This document shows positions 36,711 to 49,715 of a stretch of 64,000 bases of DNA, piece by piece (positions within the stretch are counted from its first letter, which is position 1; the number at the start of each line of letters is the position of its first letter). The DNA is taken from contig CM038709.1 in assembly GCA_021613375.1 (NCBI GenBank), positions 34,243,915-34,307,914 on the forward strand. The letters run 5' to 3'. The notes under the pieces were generated by a model that had not been told where the DNA came from, ran no database searches, and worked only from the letters and a program-made list of their open reading frames with translations. The translations under genes were made by a program, and so were the position numbers. This DNA is from Megaleporinus macrocephalus (Eukaryota > Chordata > Actinopteri > Characiformes > Anostomidae).

Positions 36711-39700
36711 GGACTCTTACTGGGCAGAAGTGTTGCCCACTACACAACAGCAACCAAAAATCATTGTGGTGGGAAAATGTGTATTTTGTAGATAAAAATA
36801 AAAAGGTAATGTAAAAAAATGATAAAAATAATTTGATAAAATTGATAGACCTGCTAGAAGGCTTTACCCTATCACTACAATATTCAGATACTAAGGACTG
36901 CAAATAGCACCCATCACCTTCCTATTATGCTTTGGAAATAACCCTAAAAAGTAAAATCAAACATTTATCTTCTTTGATAAGACAAAACTCAGAACACACT
37001 ATTGTATCGCTATCTGCAGTACTAGAGGAATACAGTAGACTGCTGCATCTAAATTTAAAGGAGATGAAAAATAACAATATGATACAGCTCTCAAAATGTT
37101 TAAAGTAATAGTTCTGGAAGAATATGATTTAAACAAATTTTCCTCTTACCCCAAAATGTTGTTGATCAGCCCATCATTTAGCATCATGCAAACTGTATGC
37201 CTAAATTCTGACACTAGAATTCTAAACTAAAACCTTGTTAAGTAGTCCCTAATGATCTAGCTCATGCAGTTTTTAACAGTATGTTGCATAGTTAAAAATG
37301 CAGTAGCAGCAATTTTTACGTTTGTCTAGCATGTTATACAGTGACCTATAGCAATATGAGCAAGATCATTTTGCTTAACAACACAATGAGCGAAGAGGGC
37401 GATGTTTTAGGTATGCAGTTTGTACAGTGTTGAAAAGCAACCTGCAGACACCAAACACGGTTCGATGAACAGTATTGGGGATAATGGGAATTTTTTTTTA
37501 ACATTGCACAATTACTGTCTGCGTGAAGCATGTGAGTGACTGAGTTATGCTTGCAGTGATACATAACATGATTATTTGCTGTTGAATGCATGTATGGTTC
37601 AACTCTAAGCACTAGATGCTACACAAAGACAGTACAGACATTCCTATAATGACATTATTATACATCATAATGTGAAATCATGCAGTTCATCACCATAATC
37701 TAATAGCGACTCTGTTTATCACGTTGTCATGGAGATCAAGCAGAGACTGCAAACGCCATAATGTAATTTGATATCTAATGTGATGTGAAGCCTAATGGCA
37801 AGCATGCGTTTAAGACACCTCTACAGCAAACAAATAAGCCAACCTTCTGTGTTAATAATGATCGACATTCTTTCTCCTTGCCTCCTGCTTGGTGCACGCG
37901 CGTGTGTTTTAGTGTGTGTCTATTTGCGTAAGCCTGGGTGTGTATGCTATGATCAAAGGCACTTTGATGTGCGTGTTATTAGGTAGAGGGAGGGCTCGCT
38001 AAGCATAATGCTTGTCAATCAGACAGACCCACCCACACCTCCACTCCTGTAATACACTGTCATAGCACAGGTGCTAATGCAAACATTCATTATTATTTCT
38101 GTTGTCCTTGTCACAGTTTCAATTCACAGGTTTTGTTTGCTTGTGTGCATTATTCTTTTCTTCCTTCTTTTTTTAGTTTTGTGTGTTTAGGTGCTTGTGC
38201 ATGTATATGTGCATTTTGCTATGCGATTAAATTTTTTTATGTTCTTTTGGTCAACATTTTTTACTGAACTTTTTTCTTGTGAAACTAAATATTCAGGCTA
38301 ACACCTGTAAAAAGGTTTCTGTAACTGATAATATGATTCTTACAGGAATTAGACAACTTCATTAGGTAATAACAATACATTAATAAGTAATGTATAATGA
38401 ACCGCTTCTCTCTCTCACTCTTGCTCTCTCTCAGCCAACACTGGGACACCCACAGAGAATTAGTCAGAAAAAGAGCAAAGGTAATTATCTTATTCTGGTT
38501 ATGTGGGTTAATCAAAAGCACTTCTGAAGGCCACTAGATTTAATGTGAATCTATATAAAGCTCTCAGTTTCTGTCAAACTGAACTGAATGTCCTTCAACA
38601 TCTAGAACTTTCTATACACCTCTGAAATCTTTAGAGGCTTAAGTGCTTTTGATAAGTAGTGAACAATAGAGCATATAAAAATGTTAACAGCTTGAGGACG
38701 TGTATGCTAGCCTCTTTGGTGAGAAATAAAATCAGAATTGACCAAAATGCCTGAGTGGAATGCACTTATGACAAGGTAAAACATAATTAACATCACAAAC
38801 AAGCACACAAACCGTGCAAAAAAGACTGATAGCTGATGCAAGCCCACCTACACCATGCACAATAAGGCTTCTAGCACAACAACATTCACATTTACATTTC
38901 TTTACTTAAACCATCATAATTAGAGAGTAGATGGAGCATCTGTGCCTTCTGACACAGGTATTTAAAAGTATGGTAAATGTAGATGAAGCAGCAGGTTCAA
39001 ATAAGCATGATACATTCTGAATCTCAGCAGTCACTTATTTCAGTTTATTACTTATTATTTATATGAGACAATGTCTATCTCTGTAAGCCGCAGCTATCGT
39101 AGTGTTTGTGAAAAAATTAGCTTGTTTTCTTGCATGGTTTGCAATAATTCAGTAGGCTTTACATTGTGAAACTTTAGTTGCACTTGTGCTGGATCCTCAC
39201 AACTCATCCACTCACAACTCATCCACAACCACTGGAAGCAAATTAACTTTATGGAATAAGTTTCAAATACTTTCAACATACTTTCAAACCACCAATATCA
39301 CTAGATTATTAAATAAGAAAGTAAAATAGATGTTTTATGGGGTGGTTAAATAAGAGATAAAACCCCTGAATCCCTCAAGGTTTAAGCTGTTTAAATACCT
39401 TTTTATACCTGCTATTCACATGATGTACACAATTTTATTTAATTCTGACCTTTCCTGATGTCCCCCGATTTTACACAGAGCTCAGGTTCATTTCTAAATA
39501 ATAAAAATTATTACAGAAGGCAAGAACTAGTATGCAATGTTTCTAGAACAGGATGAGAGAGGCATTAAATAGGCTATAACTGTAATGGGTACTTTTAAGG
39601 GCTAAGCACATATACAACAGATAAAACCTCAAATACAAATACAATAAAGAACCTTAGGCGGACAAATGTTATTATGACTACAATATGTTGTATCAAAATA

Positions 39701-39935
39701 TATGATCTGCTAAATTGGATAACGTGGCGTAAACCAAATGTATTGTGTGCAGCCTTTTTTTTATTTCTACATGTAACCATCAAGTTTAGTTTCAAATACA
39801 GAAATGACGCAACATACAGCTGGTTGCTATTTTGCAGTTTAGAGCCAGCTTTAGTTTTCTATTTTGCTTTGTAAAAACTGCAAAAATGAAGGAACAACTG
39901 ACAAATATAACATGCAGAAATCTTTAAACCAAATG
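36711..39935. other. Nothing identified
   Basis: AT-rich. The segment 37340-37480 is somewhat less AT-rich. No exon or transposon end recognised. Confidence 0.4.
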
Positions 39936-39943
39936 CACTACAG

Positions 39944-40613
39944 CAGAGGTATTTAATTAGAGCTTAGAAAGGTCCAATTAAAGGAAATTTCCTCAGGCCA
40001 AGGTCCGGACCTTTATCACTAAAAAGTCCAACACATAACACATACCATTCAGTATATTTCAGTATATTTAAACGCTAAACTGAATTAATTAATTATAAAA
40101 CAGCATGCTTTTGAAAAAAATCTTAGTGTTTATTTATAGAAACAGTAAATAAAACGCGAACTTCTTTCACATCTTAAAAGTTTATTTCCATCTTGTATTC
40201 CTCTCTCACACTTTATCTTGCTTAGTGAGCGAAGTTGGCTCTTAGTTGTCTTTAAATCTGGGCGGAAATGGTGTCAGGGCCATTCTCATACACATATAAA
40301 GGTGCTCGTTGGTGCGCCTGGAACGATATTTGTTCTTAGTAATGTTCATATAAGAATCAGAATAAACCGTCTGACTAGCCTTTCTCTGACTCGCTTTATA
40401 CACTAACTGCTGCGTCTCACTTCGTACCTCACCTATGTGCGTGTCGCACTCCCGAATTTGCGCCTTTGGAGATCTTACAACGCACGCGATTGGTCTGTGA
40501 ATATACTGCGCCGCAAAGAATTAAATCCTTCTCAACAGTTTATCGGTTTGGTTCCGCATTGGACAACGTCTGGGTCAGGATCCGGACATCGGTTCGCCTA
40601 TTAGTGACCCCTG
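39944..40613. mobile_element. hAT-type MITE with 8-bp target duplication
   Basis: The left end is CAGAGGTATTTAATTAG and the right end, inverted, is CAGGGGTCACTAATAGG. Both are flanked by CACTACAG (39936-39943 and 40614-40621). An 8-bp duplication with CAGRGG ends is the hAT signature. The element is 670 bases and encodes no transposase, so it would depend on one supplied in trans. The right half is GC-richer than surrounding DNA. The short frames inside are not genes. Confidence 0.85.
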
Positions 40614-40627
40614 CACTACAGTCTATA

Positions 40628-40726
40628 TATGTAGAACTACAAAGTGCACCAGTATTGTAAATGAAGCTGATAAAATGGACAATGTGTGTAGATACAATGA
40701 GGTGGCTTTAATGTTATGATCAATGC
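40628..40726 (+). mobile_element. Right-terminal fragment of the palindromic MITE
   Basis: Runs from GTAGAACTACAAAGT to GGCTTTAATGTTATGATCA and directly adjoins the target duplication of the hAT MITE. It matches the end of the copy at 55.6-55.7 kb. Confidence 0.65.
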
Positions 40727-43700
40727 ATATGTAAGGAAAAAATTAAAGGAAAACAGATTAAACAATTTTAAAAACAAGAGACATAATTAAAAGATATGTC
40801 AAAACTAACTATGCAAGATCTGGTAGACCAAATCAAGCTTAATTATTGCAGATCTGAAAAATCCACAGGTGTTACGGTACCATCACCCTAAAAAGACAAC
40901 CCAGTGCTCTGGGACTTAAAAGGATGTGTCAATAAGTCTTTTCTGAGAAAGAAGAATGGAAGGTTTAGGGGGGCCATAGAATGGAGACTGAGTTCAGTAT
41001 ATAAAATTGATACTGCAATCCTTAAATACTGTTGTTTCACTTTCAAATACAATTCCGGTGATTGTAAAAGAGGTGAATGAAACAAGTCGTATGCAAAATC
41101 TTACAGCCCCCAAATTGACATTTAAACATGGTGCTTCTAAACCAACAAATTGGAACAGAGCTCATCACAATATTTATGAGTGCACCATAAAAGGCAAAAT
41201 AGTTCATTTAATTCTAGGAACAAATCACACGCTGTAAATTTAAGTTTACATTTACACCTTTAATATACGCAATATATACATTTTTCCCAAAAGCTGCTAA
41301 ATGGATAACTTATCCTTAATGACTATTTTGGGTGAAGACTAAATAAATAAAAGGTGCTGCTGTATGATTTTGAGAGTATGTCCTCTCAATCTACTTCAAC
41401 TGAAGGAAGTATTCTAAAAGCTGTTAAAATACACAAAACACTCCCATTAGTACTGAAATACATGTATGTTTATAAAAACAGAGAATGGCTGCCGGCATTC
41501 CACAAAGTTGTCTAAGAGAACTGATGAACAAATAGATTGTTTCTTTCTCCTCACCAAACACACAAATACACATCAGCTGGTGTGGCTCCGGTTGACTGAT
41601 TTCACAGTGTGACTGTCTGTTTATCTTCCAGATGAGTCTTTCACCAGAGATGCCTAGAGTGTTTATTTGTGTGTGCGTGAGTGTTTGTGTGTGTATATGT
41701 TTGTGTTTTTCTCCTTTGGCAGAGGCAGGTGCCTCATATCTAACAGTGCGCCAGAGAGATCATGAACCACAGACTGGGCTAGCTGGATTTTAGGGGGATT
41801 TTGGAGGATGACACAGTTTAACCTCAGCAACATCATGTCTGAATAGCATCAGTGAAAGCCAGTCAAAATAGGGCCTCCTATCTGACCAAAATCCCACCCA
41901 GGCATAGATTCACTGACCCACAGCGGACATGCGGGAGTACTGAGGTGCCTCAGATAAAGCCAAGAAGCAAAGTGCGAGTAGTAGAAAGGCACTGAGTGAG
42001 GAAAAGCTTATATAGATAAATCAAGCTCAGAACTGCACAATCATTTCTACAATCAGAAGACTTCTATTCGATTAATCAACTAACAGACCAATTATGTCTT
42101 TTGTAGCAATTCCACATCCTCGGTGTTTTTATCATTCTAAGTTCTATCTGTTTAACAAGCATTTTTCTTCTTTTATAGTAAAAAGAATGAAAGCCATATC
42201 CTCTCTTAACATTCTCGATTGTATTGCACTCTGTCAGTGTATACTAACGTACCTCTGTTGATTCCATAGCCAATTGATCCCCAGCTAATTCCATATATTT
42301 GTAATATATAAAATCAAGCAAATAACCATGGAATCTCCACCAACACTGGCAAGTCAAACAGAAGAGCTCAGCGACTTTAAACATAACACTGTCATAGAAC
42401 AGCACTTTAACCACCAGTCAGTTTGTGTGATTTGAAACAGGAGCATCTAGAGGCCATAACAGCCCTCTGTTGCAAAGCTTCTATTTGTTGTGCTGTGCTA
42501 CAGAAGCAGGACGCCATCTAGGTTAGCTTAAGAAAAAAAAGCGAATGCACTTACTTTATGACTTGCGTAGGGCCATATATAAAGCAGTAAAGGAAGCCTT
42601 TTTCTCCCCATAACCACCTCTCTTTCTCTCTCTGTAGGTTAAGCATACGTTTGTATGGAATGCTGCTTTGCTGCTACAGGCCGTTATCACCATCAAAGAG
42701 AGAAAATCGATCGTCCAGTCCTTCATAATACCACTTGTCCTATGATACAAAGAATCGAAACCCAGGCATTTACAAAAACTACTTCAACAAGCTGCTCTTC
42801 AAAATAAAGAGAGGGCATTTTGACATAGAGGGAGTCTAAAGGGAATGTTTAATGTGCTTAGTGGGGTTACATGATCATATTAGCCTGTTCACGTACCAGT
42901 AATATTATGCAAGTTTATGGAGCTTTCACCTTTATGTAAATGTGACAGAGCCGGAGGCCAACAGCGAATAGGCCAATATTAAATGCAGCTTTAAAAAGAG
43001 ATAATGGCGTAACACTCATTGAAGGACATGAGCACGCCACTCCAGTGATCTCAGACTTTGTCCTTTGAAATGTTCTTCATTCTTCAAAAGTTACACTAGA
43101 ATCATATACCATTTATAGACACTTTTCTGTTTTAAGAAACTACGATGGCTGAGTGCATTTTTTCTTTTTTTTCTTATTTATATTTTTTAAAACTAAATAA
43201 TTTTTAAATGGCTTTTTTATTGCTGTTCAAATTCTTTGAAATCTCCCACTTAAGAATAACACAGCACTCAATAATTGTCATCAGTGCATGTCTCTGATTG
43301 CCTTTTTGAAACAGGAAATGCCAGTCACTATGCTCCTGGTCATTGGTTAAATAAAGGCTAACCAAAGGCTGCAGTAAGGGGAAGTCTTCCCAAGCTCAAT
43401 CCCATATACTTAGACACCCATAGCCTGGAGCTGACTCTGTTTTATGTGGTTAATAGACCTATACACTACAGACATGCTGCTCTCACACATGCTCAGATTT
43501 ATTAGCCTATCTACGTTTCACAAAGGTAATATCACTTCAATCCATAATATCCTTTATGAGGATTATAAAGGTTTTTCGATGTCAAGTGGCGAGGTCTGCC
43601 GCTAATGTGTTAGCCTTAATTGGCACTCGGCGAACTTTAGGCCAGTCTGACAGTGGGGCGTCCCAGAAACCAGGCTGGACTCTGGGCTAGCTGAAGATGG

Positions 43701-46700
43701 ATGACCCCTTTGATCCATGCCCTTGGTTACTGGTCCATAACATCTGCCCCAGTCCAGATTTGGGTCATAACTCGCGTCTGGAGTCACACCAAGAGCTCGC
43801 TGGCAATGTTTCATTTAGAAACATTAAAAACAGCACTCATTGCGAGCAAAAGAGGTTACTATAGCTACTATCATGTCAAAAGTCCACTGCCTCTCTTCCC
43901 CAAAAAGGCAGAAATGTGTAGCGCTATCATTAAAGACCTTGTAAATCAGTGTCAATTCAGATACACATACACACAAAGGAAAACTGCTTGTGTTCTGTAA
44001 CCCTTCATTGCCTCTCAGTGCATCTTGACAGAAGGTGATTTAGTTACAGTCCTCTAAAAATGGGTAAGGTAAAAGCATTGGCACTTAATTAAAATAATGA
44101 TTCACGTAAATTATTAAAAGTGCAACAGCACAGAAGTTGAACTGAAGAGGTTTTGAGATTTATGTTGATGTAAATGTAATTGTTGATTTATTTTTTTACT
44201 GAAGCATTTTTTAGGCCAAAGCAGCCTATTAAAACAGCTTGAGCAGGACAAAAATATCCCTAGAACTGCAGTGGAACATTTTAGTACATGTAACATATGT
44301 TGGTATAGGAACTGAAGTGTGTTGGGTGCCATTTTTCTCTTTTTGGGATCCCTTAATCCTAAACAAAAAAAAGAGGAGCAAGCAGAAGCAAAGCAATACA
44401 GGTGCTAAATCAACAAAACACAGTATAATTAAATTTCACAGAGTAATTAATATCTCATTGTGAGTATAGACAGCAAAAAAACTGTACTTTTCTTACATAT
44501 ACATAGAAAATATTCAGAGGAGTGCACAATAGATTTTAACCGACTGTCCAACATTTCTATGTAATCCATTCATTTAAGTTAATTGTATCTGATTAATTCA
44601 TTATGGTGTTGATAGAAACCAGGGGATGTGGTATCTACAGCACAAATAGAGCCATTTTAATTACTATCCATAATGATCTCCACTTGATCATTCTTCACTT
44701 GAGCTCTTTTAGAGAACTCAATAGTCATACATTGTGGTCAGATTTGGCAAGATATTAATGTCCATATTCATCTGCAACTGAGCTAAAGACAGAAACTCAT
44801 TATCTTTCTTCCAAAACTAAAAGCTTTCTCAGTTTTGATGCTGTGAGCATTATAATTTTTATCTGGGTCAGAAGTTTTTAATGTCTCCTTTTAGTTTAAA
44901 GCCATTAGGTCCCATGAGTCATAAACAAGCAACATATGAGCATCAAATCTTTTCTCTAGCGTAGCTTCAGAGATATGTTTCTAACCCCACTGATGTGCAC
45001 AATTCTGACCCATTGAATGGGAATTCCAGTAGTCTCTGCCTAATTAAAGTTGCAAACAAAGTCATTCAGAGTGATCTAACGTGAAATGATCCATTCTAGA
45101 GAAAATCAAGTCTAAACTGCTCGGATCGGTTGTGGCAGGAACCAGACGTCTAAAGGGTTTATTGCCAAAAAAAGGTTTTGGTTAAGCTAAATGATGTTTG
45201 AGATTACTTTAGAATAGTGTTATGATTTTTAAATCCATTCAAATTAGAGAGGGACATGTAGGGTGAAGCAAAATACTACACATATAAAACTGAAGACGTG
45301 TAGGTCCAATGATGATTATGATTAAATAAAAAGTGTTATAGATATTGCAGATCATGGCTCTTATGAACGCCACTGTAAAGAAATCACTTTGAATGTCAAA
45401 CAATGACATTATTTTTAATCAATGTTTTTTTTTCTCTAAAATAACACATTTAAAATCAAACCACTCTGCAAGACTTTGGAACAAATAGTAATTAGTTAGT
45501 ATAAGCAACTTTCCTGACCAACGGGAAGCAGAGATAAAAACATTTTCCTGAGGGTTTTTGTTTTCATTTCTTAAAGCAATAAATGATGAGTGTCTTTCTT
45601 TGACACCAAAGTCAATACTTATCTTGCACTTTCGCCTGGACTAATTTCACTCTCATTTCTCTCAGTATCTGAAGGCAGACGGCTTTGTGTCCTTGAGGGT
45701 CTCAGTAAATGATCAGAGACATGACGGAGACCTTGAGGGGTAGTCTAGGGACAGAGAGAGATGAAAAATGGCCCTGTCCACGCACACTCAATCCTGGTCC
45801 ATACACTGTCCACCTCCAAGCATAAATACACATACATTCACTGGCATCTGAGACCTGCAGGCAACCCTCAGCACCAAATCTCACACACTGTGAAAAACTG
45901 CCACATAATCTTGCAGTCACTTAGAGGCAGCTGGCTGCTTGAAATTTGCTCTATTAGAGTGAGTTAACTGCTGTTTTTCAGTGTGCACAAGAAAGAGGCA
46001 GGAATAAGAATGGGTAGTCAGTAGAGAAATGGCTGTTAATTTCTTCATTCCCCTCTCTCTCTTGTCCTGGCTCACTTGCTTTGTGGCCATATGGCCTGGC
46101 TCGTATATTTGAGTATGGGAGCGAAAAGACAGTAAAATCAACAGCTGCTCCGACTGAAAACAAGCAAAAAAAATCAAGTAACAGGCAGCCATACTCTGGC
46201 CAGAGAAACAATAGCAGAATCATTTAGCTTTAACTCAAGGGGCTGTTTGTTTCACGAATTGGATTTACTTAATTCATAAAAAATTAACAAAAAAATTACA
46301 GCAAAACACAATTTACCTAAACATGCTCAGTCCACAGATGTCTGGACAAGCTGGACAAGCTTATATATATCACACTTTATTTAGAGGCATTACATAATAT
46401 CAAAACAACATTTAAACAGAATAAAGCCTTTCCCTACATGTTAAAATAAAATATGTTTGCTGTCATTTTAGGAACTTATTGATCCTTTCCATGATGCTTA
46501 TTGGGTACTATGTGTGTCTTGATGTAAATTGGCTCAAAAACATCTATCATTTAATAAATAAAAATGCTTACGTGTTGTTTGGTTTATATTTAGTTAACTT
46601 TAGGTGGTGATTCTGCTTCCAATTACTATACCAAGTATGACTAAGACCGTATAATAATAATTATTATTTTAGCCTTGATATTATTTAGTAATATTTTACA

Positions 46701-47742
46701 AATCACTAAAAGTCACGTATAATAAATGTCGCGGTCTAGCCATTTAACACTACACAGTCTTGGTTTTGACGCTTGACTACAGCACTAGTCACTACATAAC
46801 TTTGAGTTTCCAGTTTAAAATGCTATGAATTTGAGATGTACTTTGTTGTTGTAGCTAATCGAAATGTAGCTTCTTAGACACAAAAACAACAATAATGTTA
46901 GCTGGATTGCAAGACAAGAAAATCTACATCCGATCCAAACAATGTCATCTTTTAAACAATTACAAAATACTAAAGATTTAAAATTTACAATTTAAATGTA
47001 CATATGCTGTTCAACCTTGTAGCTATGAAAGGAAACATTTATTTCAAGTTAACTGACTGCATTCCTTTTTTCAGCACTTTTTAGTTGATACTAACCTTGG
47101 ACTCCACTCTTTAATCTAAGGAAAGGAAAGAGGTGTGGAGGAGACTGAAGATGAAAGTGATTGTGTGAGTGTGGGGGTGGCTGAAAAAGAGAGGGACAGA
47201 GTCAGAGAGAGAGAGAAGGAGACAGAGAGAGAGAGAGAGAGAGAGAGACAGACCTCAGTTGAACTTATGCCAGTCCAATGACTCCTAGCCTTATAGTACA
47301 AATAGTACTGTTAAGTTGCATTTAGAATAAAAGCAAACTCCACATGTAGCTCAACGCATGAGGTTTTCTGGGAGAGAATGACGCACACTAGTCTCTATGC
47401 ATAGGCCTAGACCAGCGGCTCATTGTTGTCATGGAGATTTTCATTCTCACACACACTCACACAACCCTGTTCCTGTGTCCCACTCACAAATTCACCTCCG
47501 CTACAATCTATCTGGATGCTGCACAGAGAAATAAAACTTCTGCTGTACAGGTAGCTACAAGGCCAATGGAGCAAAAGTCTTAGATAAATTTAAACATTTT
47601 GGTCTTTTAAATATTTGCACTGTTCATTGAATATAACATGCATGATTTAAGAGGTGGGCTATGTGACGTGCAATGTGTTATTATCATTAAAAAGACTGTA
47701 TGTAATCTAGTGCCCTGCAGATAATGTATGGTGCTTACCAGA
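40727..47742. other. Long stretch without recognised genes or transposons
   Basis: No exon, RNA gene or repeat end stands out except a GA array at 47200-47250. Several segments (42870-43030, 43555-43645, 45020-45130) have mixed composition with TAAT-type words and no repeat character, which could indicate conserved regulatory sequence. Confidence 0.4.
47200..47250. repeat. (GA)n simple repeat
   Basis: GA-rich array that explains the Leu/Ser-rich minus-strand frame at 47116-47301. Confidence 0.85.
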
Positions 47743-47890
47743 CATTATTAGATGAGCACCAGATTTGGTGAGCAACAATTTGGTGAGCAACAATTATTAT
47801 GTGGTGCTCAATAAATGTGTCTACTGCACACCCAATAATGTGTGGAGCTCATCTAATAATTTGTTGCTCACCTGAGAATATCTGGTGGTC
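47743..47890. repeat. Short scrambled direct and inverted word repeat
   Basis: GTGAGCAACAA occurs twice directly (47768, 47782) and once inverted (47861-47871). ATTATTAGATGAGC occurs directly (47745) and inverted with one mismatch-rich edge (47843-47859). The arms are not simply nested. Confidence 0.6.
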
Positions 47891-48263
47891 AAAACTGAAT
47901 AAAAAAACTGAATAAAAAAATTCTTTGAAAAGTTAAATAGTGTGCTACATGCCAAACATTATGAAAATATGAAGTAGTTAGTTCGCTAATAGGTACATTT
48001 TCTTCACTGTTAAGATGTGTGGGAATATGATGCTAAAATTGCCATTTAATGTTTCACATATAGCTCACCTAACTAGTTAACCATTTATGCGTGAACGCAA
48101 GAGATTACCTGGTGTTCTCCTGCATTCAGGGGTATCTTTCTCTCTCTCATGTAGAGGCAGCTGATTAAAAAATAATTAAGAGACTAAAAAAAAATCTAAC
48201 GTTTTTGAGCAAGTGCTGGGTACTGGGGCAGGATTGTAATTATGGGATAGAGTTGAGAGGGTC
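47891..48263. other. Nothing identified
   Basis: AT-rich spacer with a duplicated CTGAATAAAAAA word at about 47896-47920. Confidence 0.4.
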
Positions 48264-48615
48264 ATGTCATCACCACGGTTACCTCTCATCATCAAATTAC
48301 GGCCAATCGTCATGGGCAACACGATGAGGCCACATCCACTTTGGGGGAAAAATAGAGAGTGGGGCTGGCTCTATAAGGGTCATCTCAGGGGGACCACCAA
48401 TTACACACAATTACACAGAAAGAGTCAGATAGGAAGGTGGGGGGATATTAACTTACTCACACAGATGCAGTCGCCGTAGTTACCGGTCTATTCTAGGATA
48501 TAAAAGGCCAGCTGACTGCACATGTATCTCTGTTCTCATTTGTGGCGTAGCTACATGAGGGCCTGTGTGTAGGTGGCAAGTGTGAGAGAATAAAGTCTGA
48601 ATCACTGCTGACAAC
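48264..48615 (+). mobile_element. LTR-like segment with TATA box and polyadenylation signal
   Basis: TATAAAA at 48499-48505 is followed 84 bases later by AATAAA at 48589-48594, and the segment is GC-richer than its flanks. It could begin at TGTCATCACC and end near GCTGACA. No target duplication could be found, so boundaries and nature are uncertain; a host promoter is the alternative. Confidence 0.3.
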
Positions 48616-49640
48616 TTGGAACTTACACAGTAAAACAAAATACAGCGAAACAGCGTTAGTCTAGAGAGGAAAGGGGGAGTAAGTAGTTACTGTATATGTG
48701 CCAGTTTTGGTTGTTGTAGGCTGCATTCACTTTACAAGTCCTGTTATTTAGTTCCCATTTTCGCTGATATCCACCCTTTCTGCTGGTAGATGGTAGGTGT
48801 GGGTGATATGGCTAAAAATATGATATGGAAATTCTTCAAGTTAATGATACACAATGTTTTCTGAGATTTACTAATTAGTTGGAACAGACAATTCACCAAC
48901 AATAAACAAATAAATACATGAGTGTGGCTCTACAACTACAAGTAGTGGAAAATAAATAGCATAATAAGCTAATTGGCTAACATTTATTCATCATTTTGTT
49001 TTCATGCAGTTAAACTGATTAATCCATGTTTTACCCACAGATTCATTCTTTCCTGGCTACTGATGTGAGGTTAGACAAGCACTGGAAAAAAATCCAGTAA
49101 AACAAAATAAAAAGTGTGGTTATTTGAAAAGTTACAATGTCTGAATAGATCAGGTATATTTTATATTGGAATGTAGCTAGCAAAAGTACAGCACTTTAAA
49201 CAGATATATTATTTAATTATATTAAATAACCAAACATATTAAATAACATTTTCTAAATATTCTGTAAAACTTGTCCAACCTTGCAACAGCTAACACAAAA
49301 GAATGCACTAGTAGGTGGAGCATGGAGAGTTTAATTTCACAGTGTGCAAGTGGTTGATGTTTAAAGGCTCCCTATAATTAGTCTAAGCCTTTATTTAAGC
49401 ATGTCATTGTTCATATGTTTCTAAAATACTGACAACATCTATCATCGAACAGTTCACACTGGACCACAATGCCATGCATAGTAAAGGATACTGTGGAAAT
49501 AGCTAAATATATAAATCAATAAATAACTGTGAAACCATAAATAAATAAATAAATACACACAATTAATTCTGAACTGACAAAAATGCTAGCAAAATGACAA
49601 ATGATGAAAAATAATGATAAATAAAAGCATACAATAGTAT
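48616..49640. other. Nothing identified
   Basis: AT-rich, with a few AAAT units near 49540. Confidence 0.4.
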
Positions 49641-49715
49641 CAAGATGGCGGTTGGGTCAACCTTAGGACCAGAATGAGGGTATAAAACACAGCATCCCAC
49701 TCTCCCTGACCACAC
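49641..49715 (+). promoter_or_regulatory. YY1-type site plus TATA box
   Basis: CAAGATGGCGG at 49641-49651 is a strong YY1 motif, and TATAAAA follows at 49681-49687 in a small GC-richer island. The pairing fits a short core promoter, of a transposable element or a noncoding transcript. No open frame or splice donor downstream supports a gene. Confidence 0.3.

Noticed and set aside
42540..42560. Minus-strand GTAAGTG donor-like word
   Set aside because: No acceptor or open stretch upstream gives a plausible exon.
47743..47890. CRISPR-like array
   Set aside because: Repeats are few, in both orientations and unevenly spaced, and the genome is eukaryotic.
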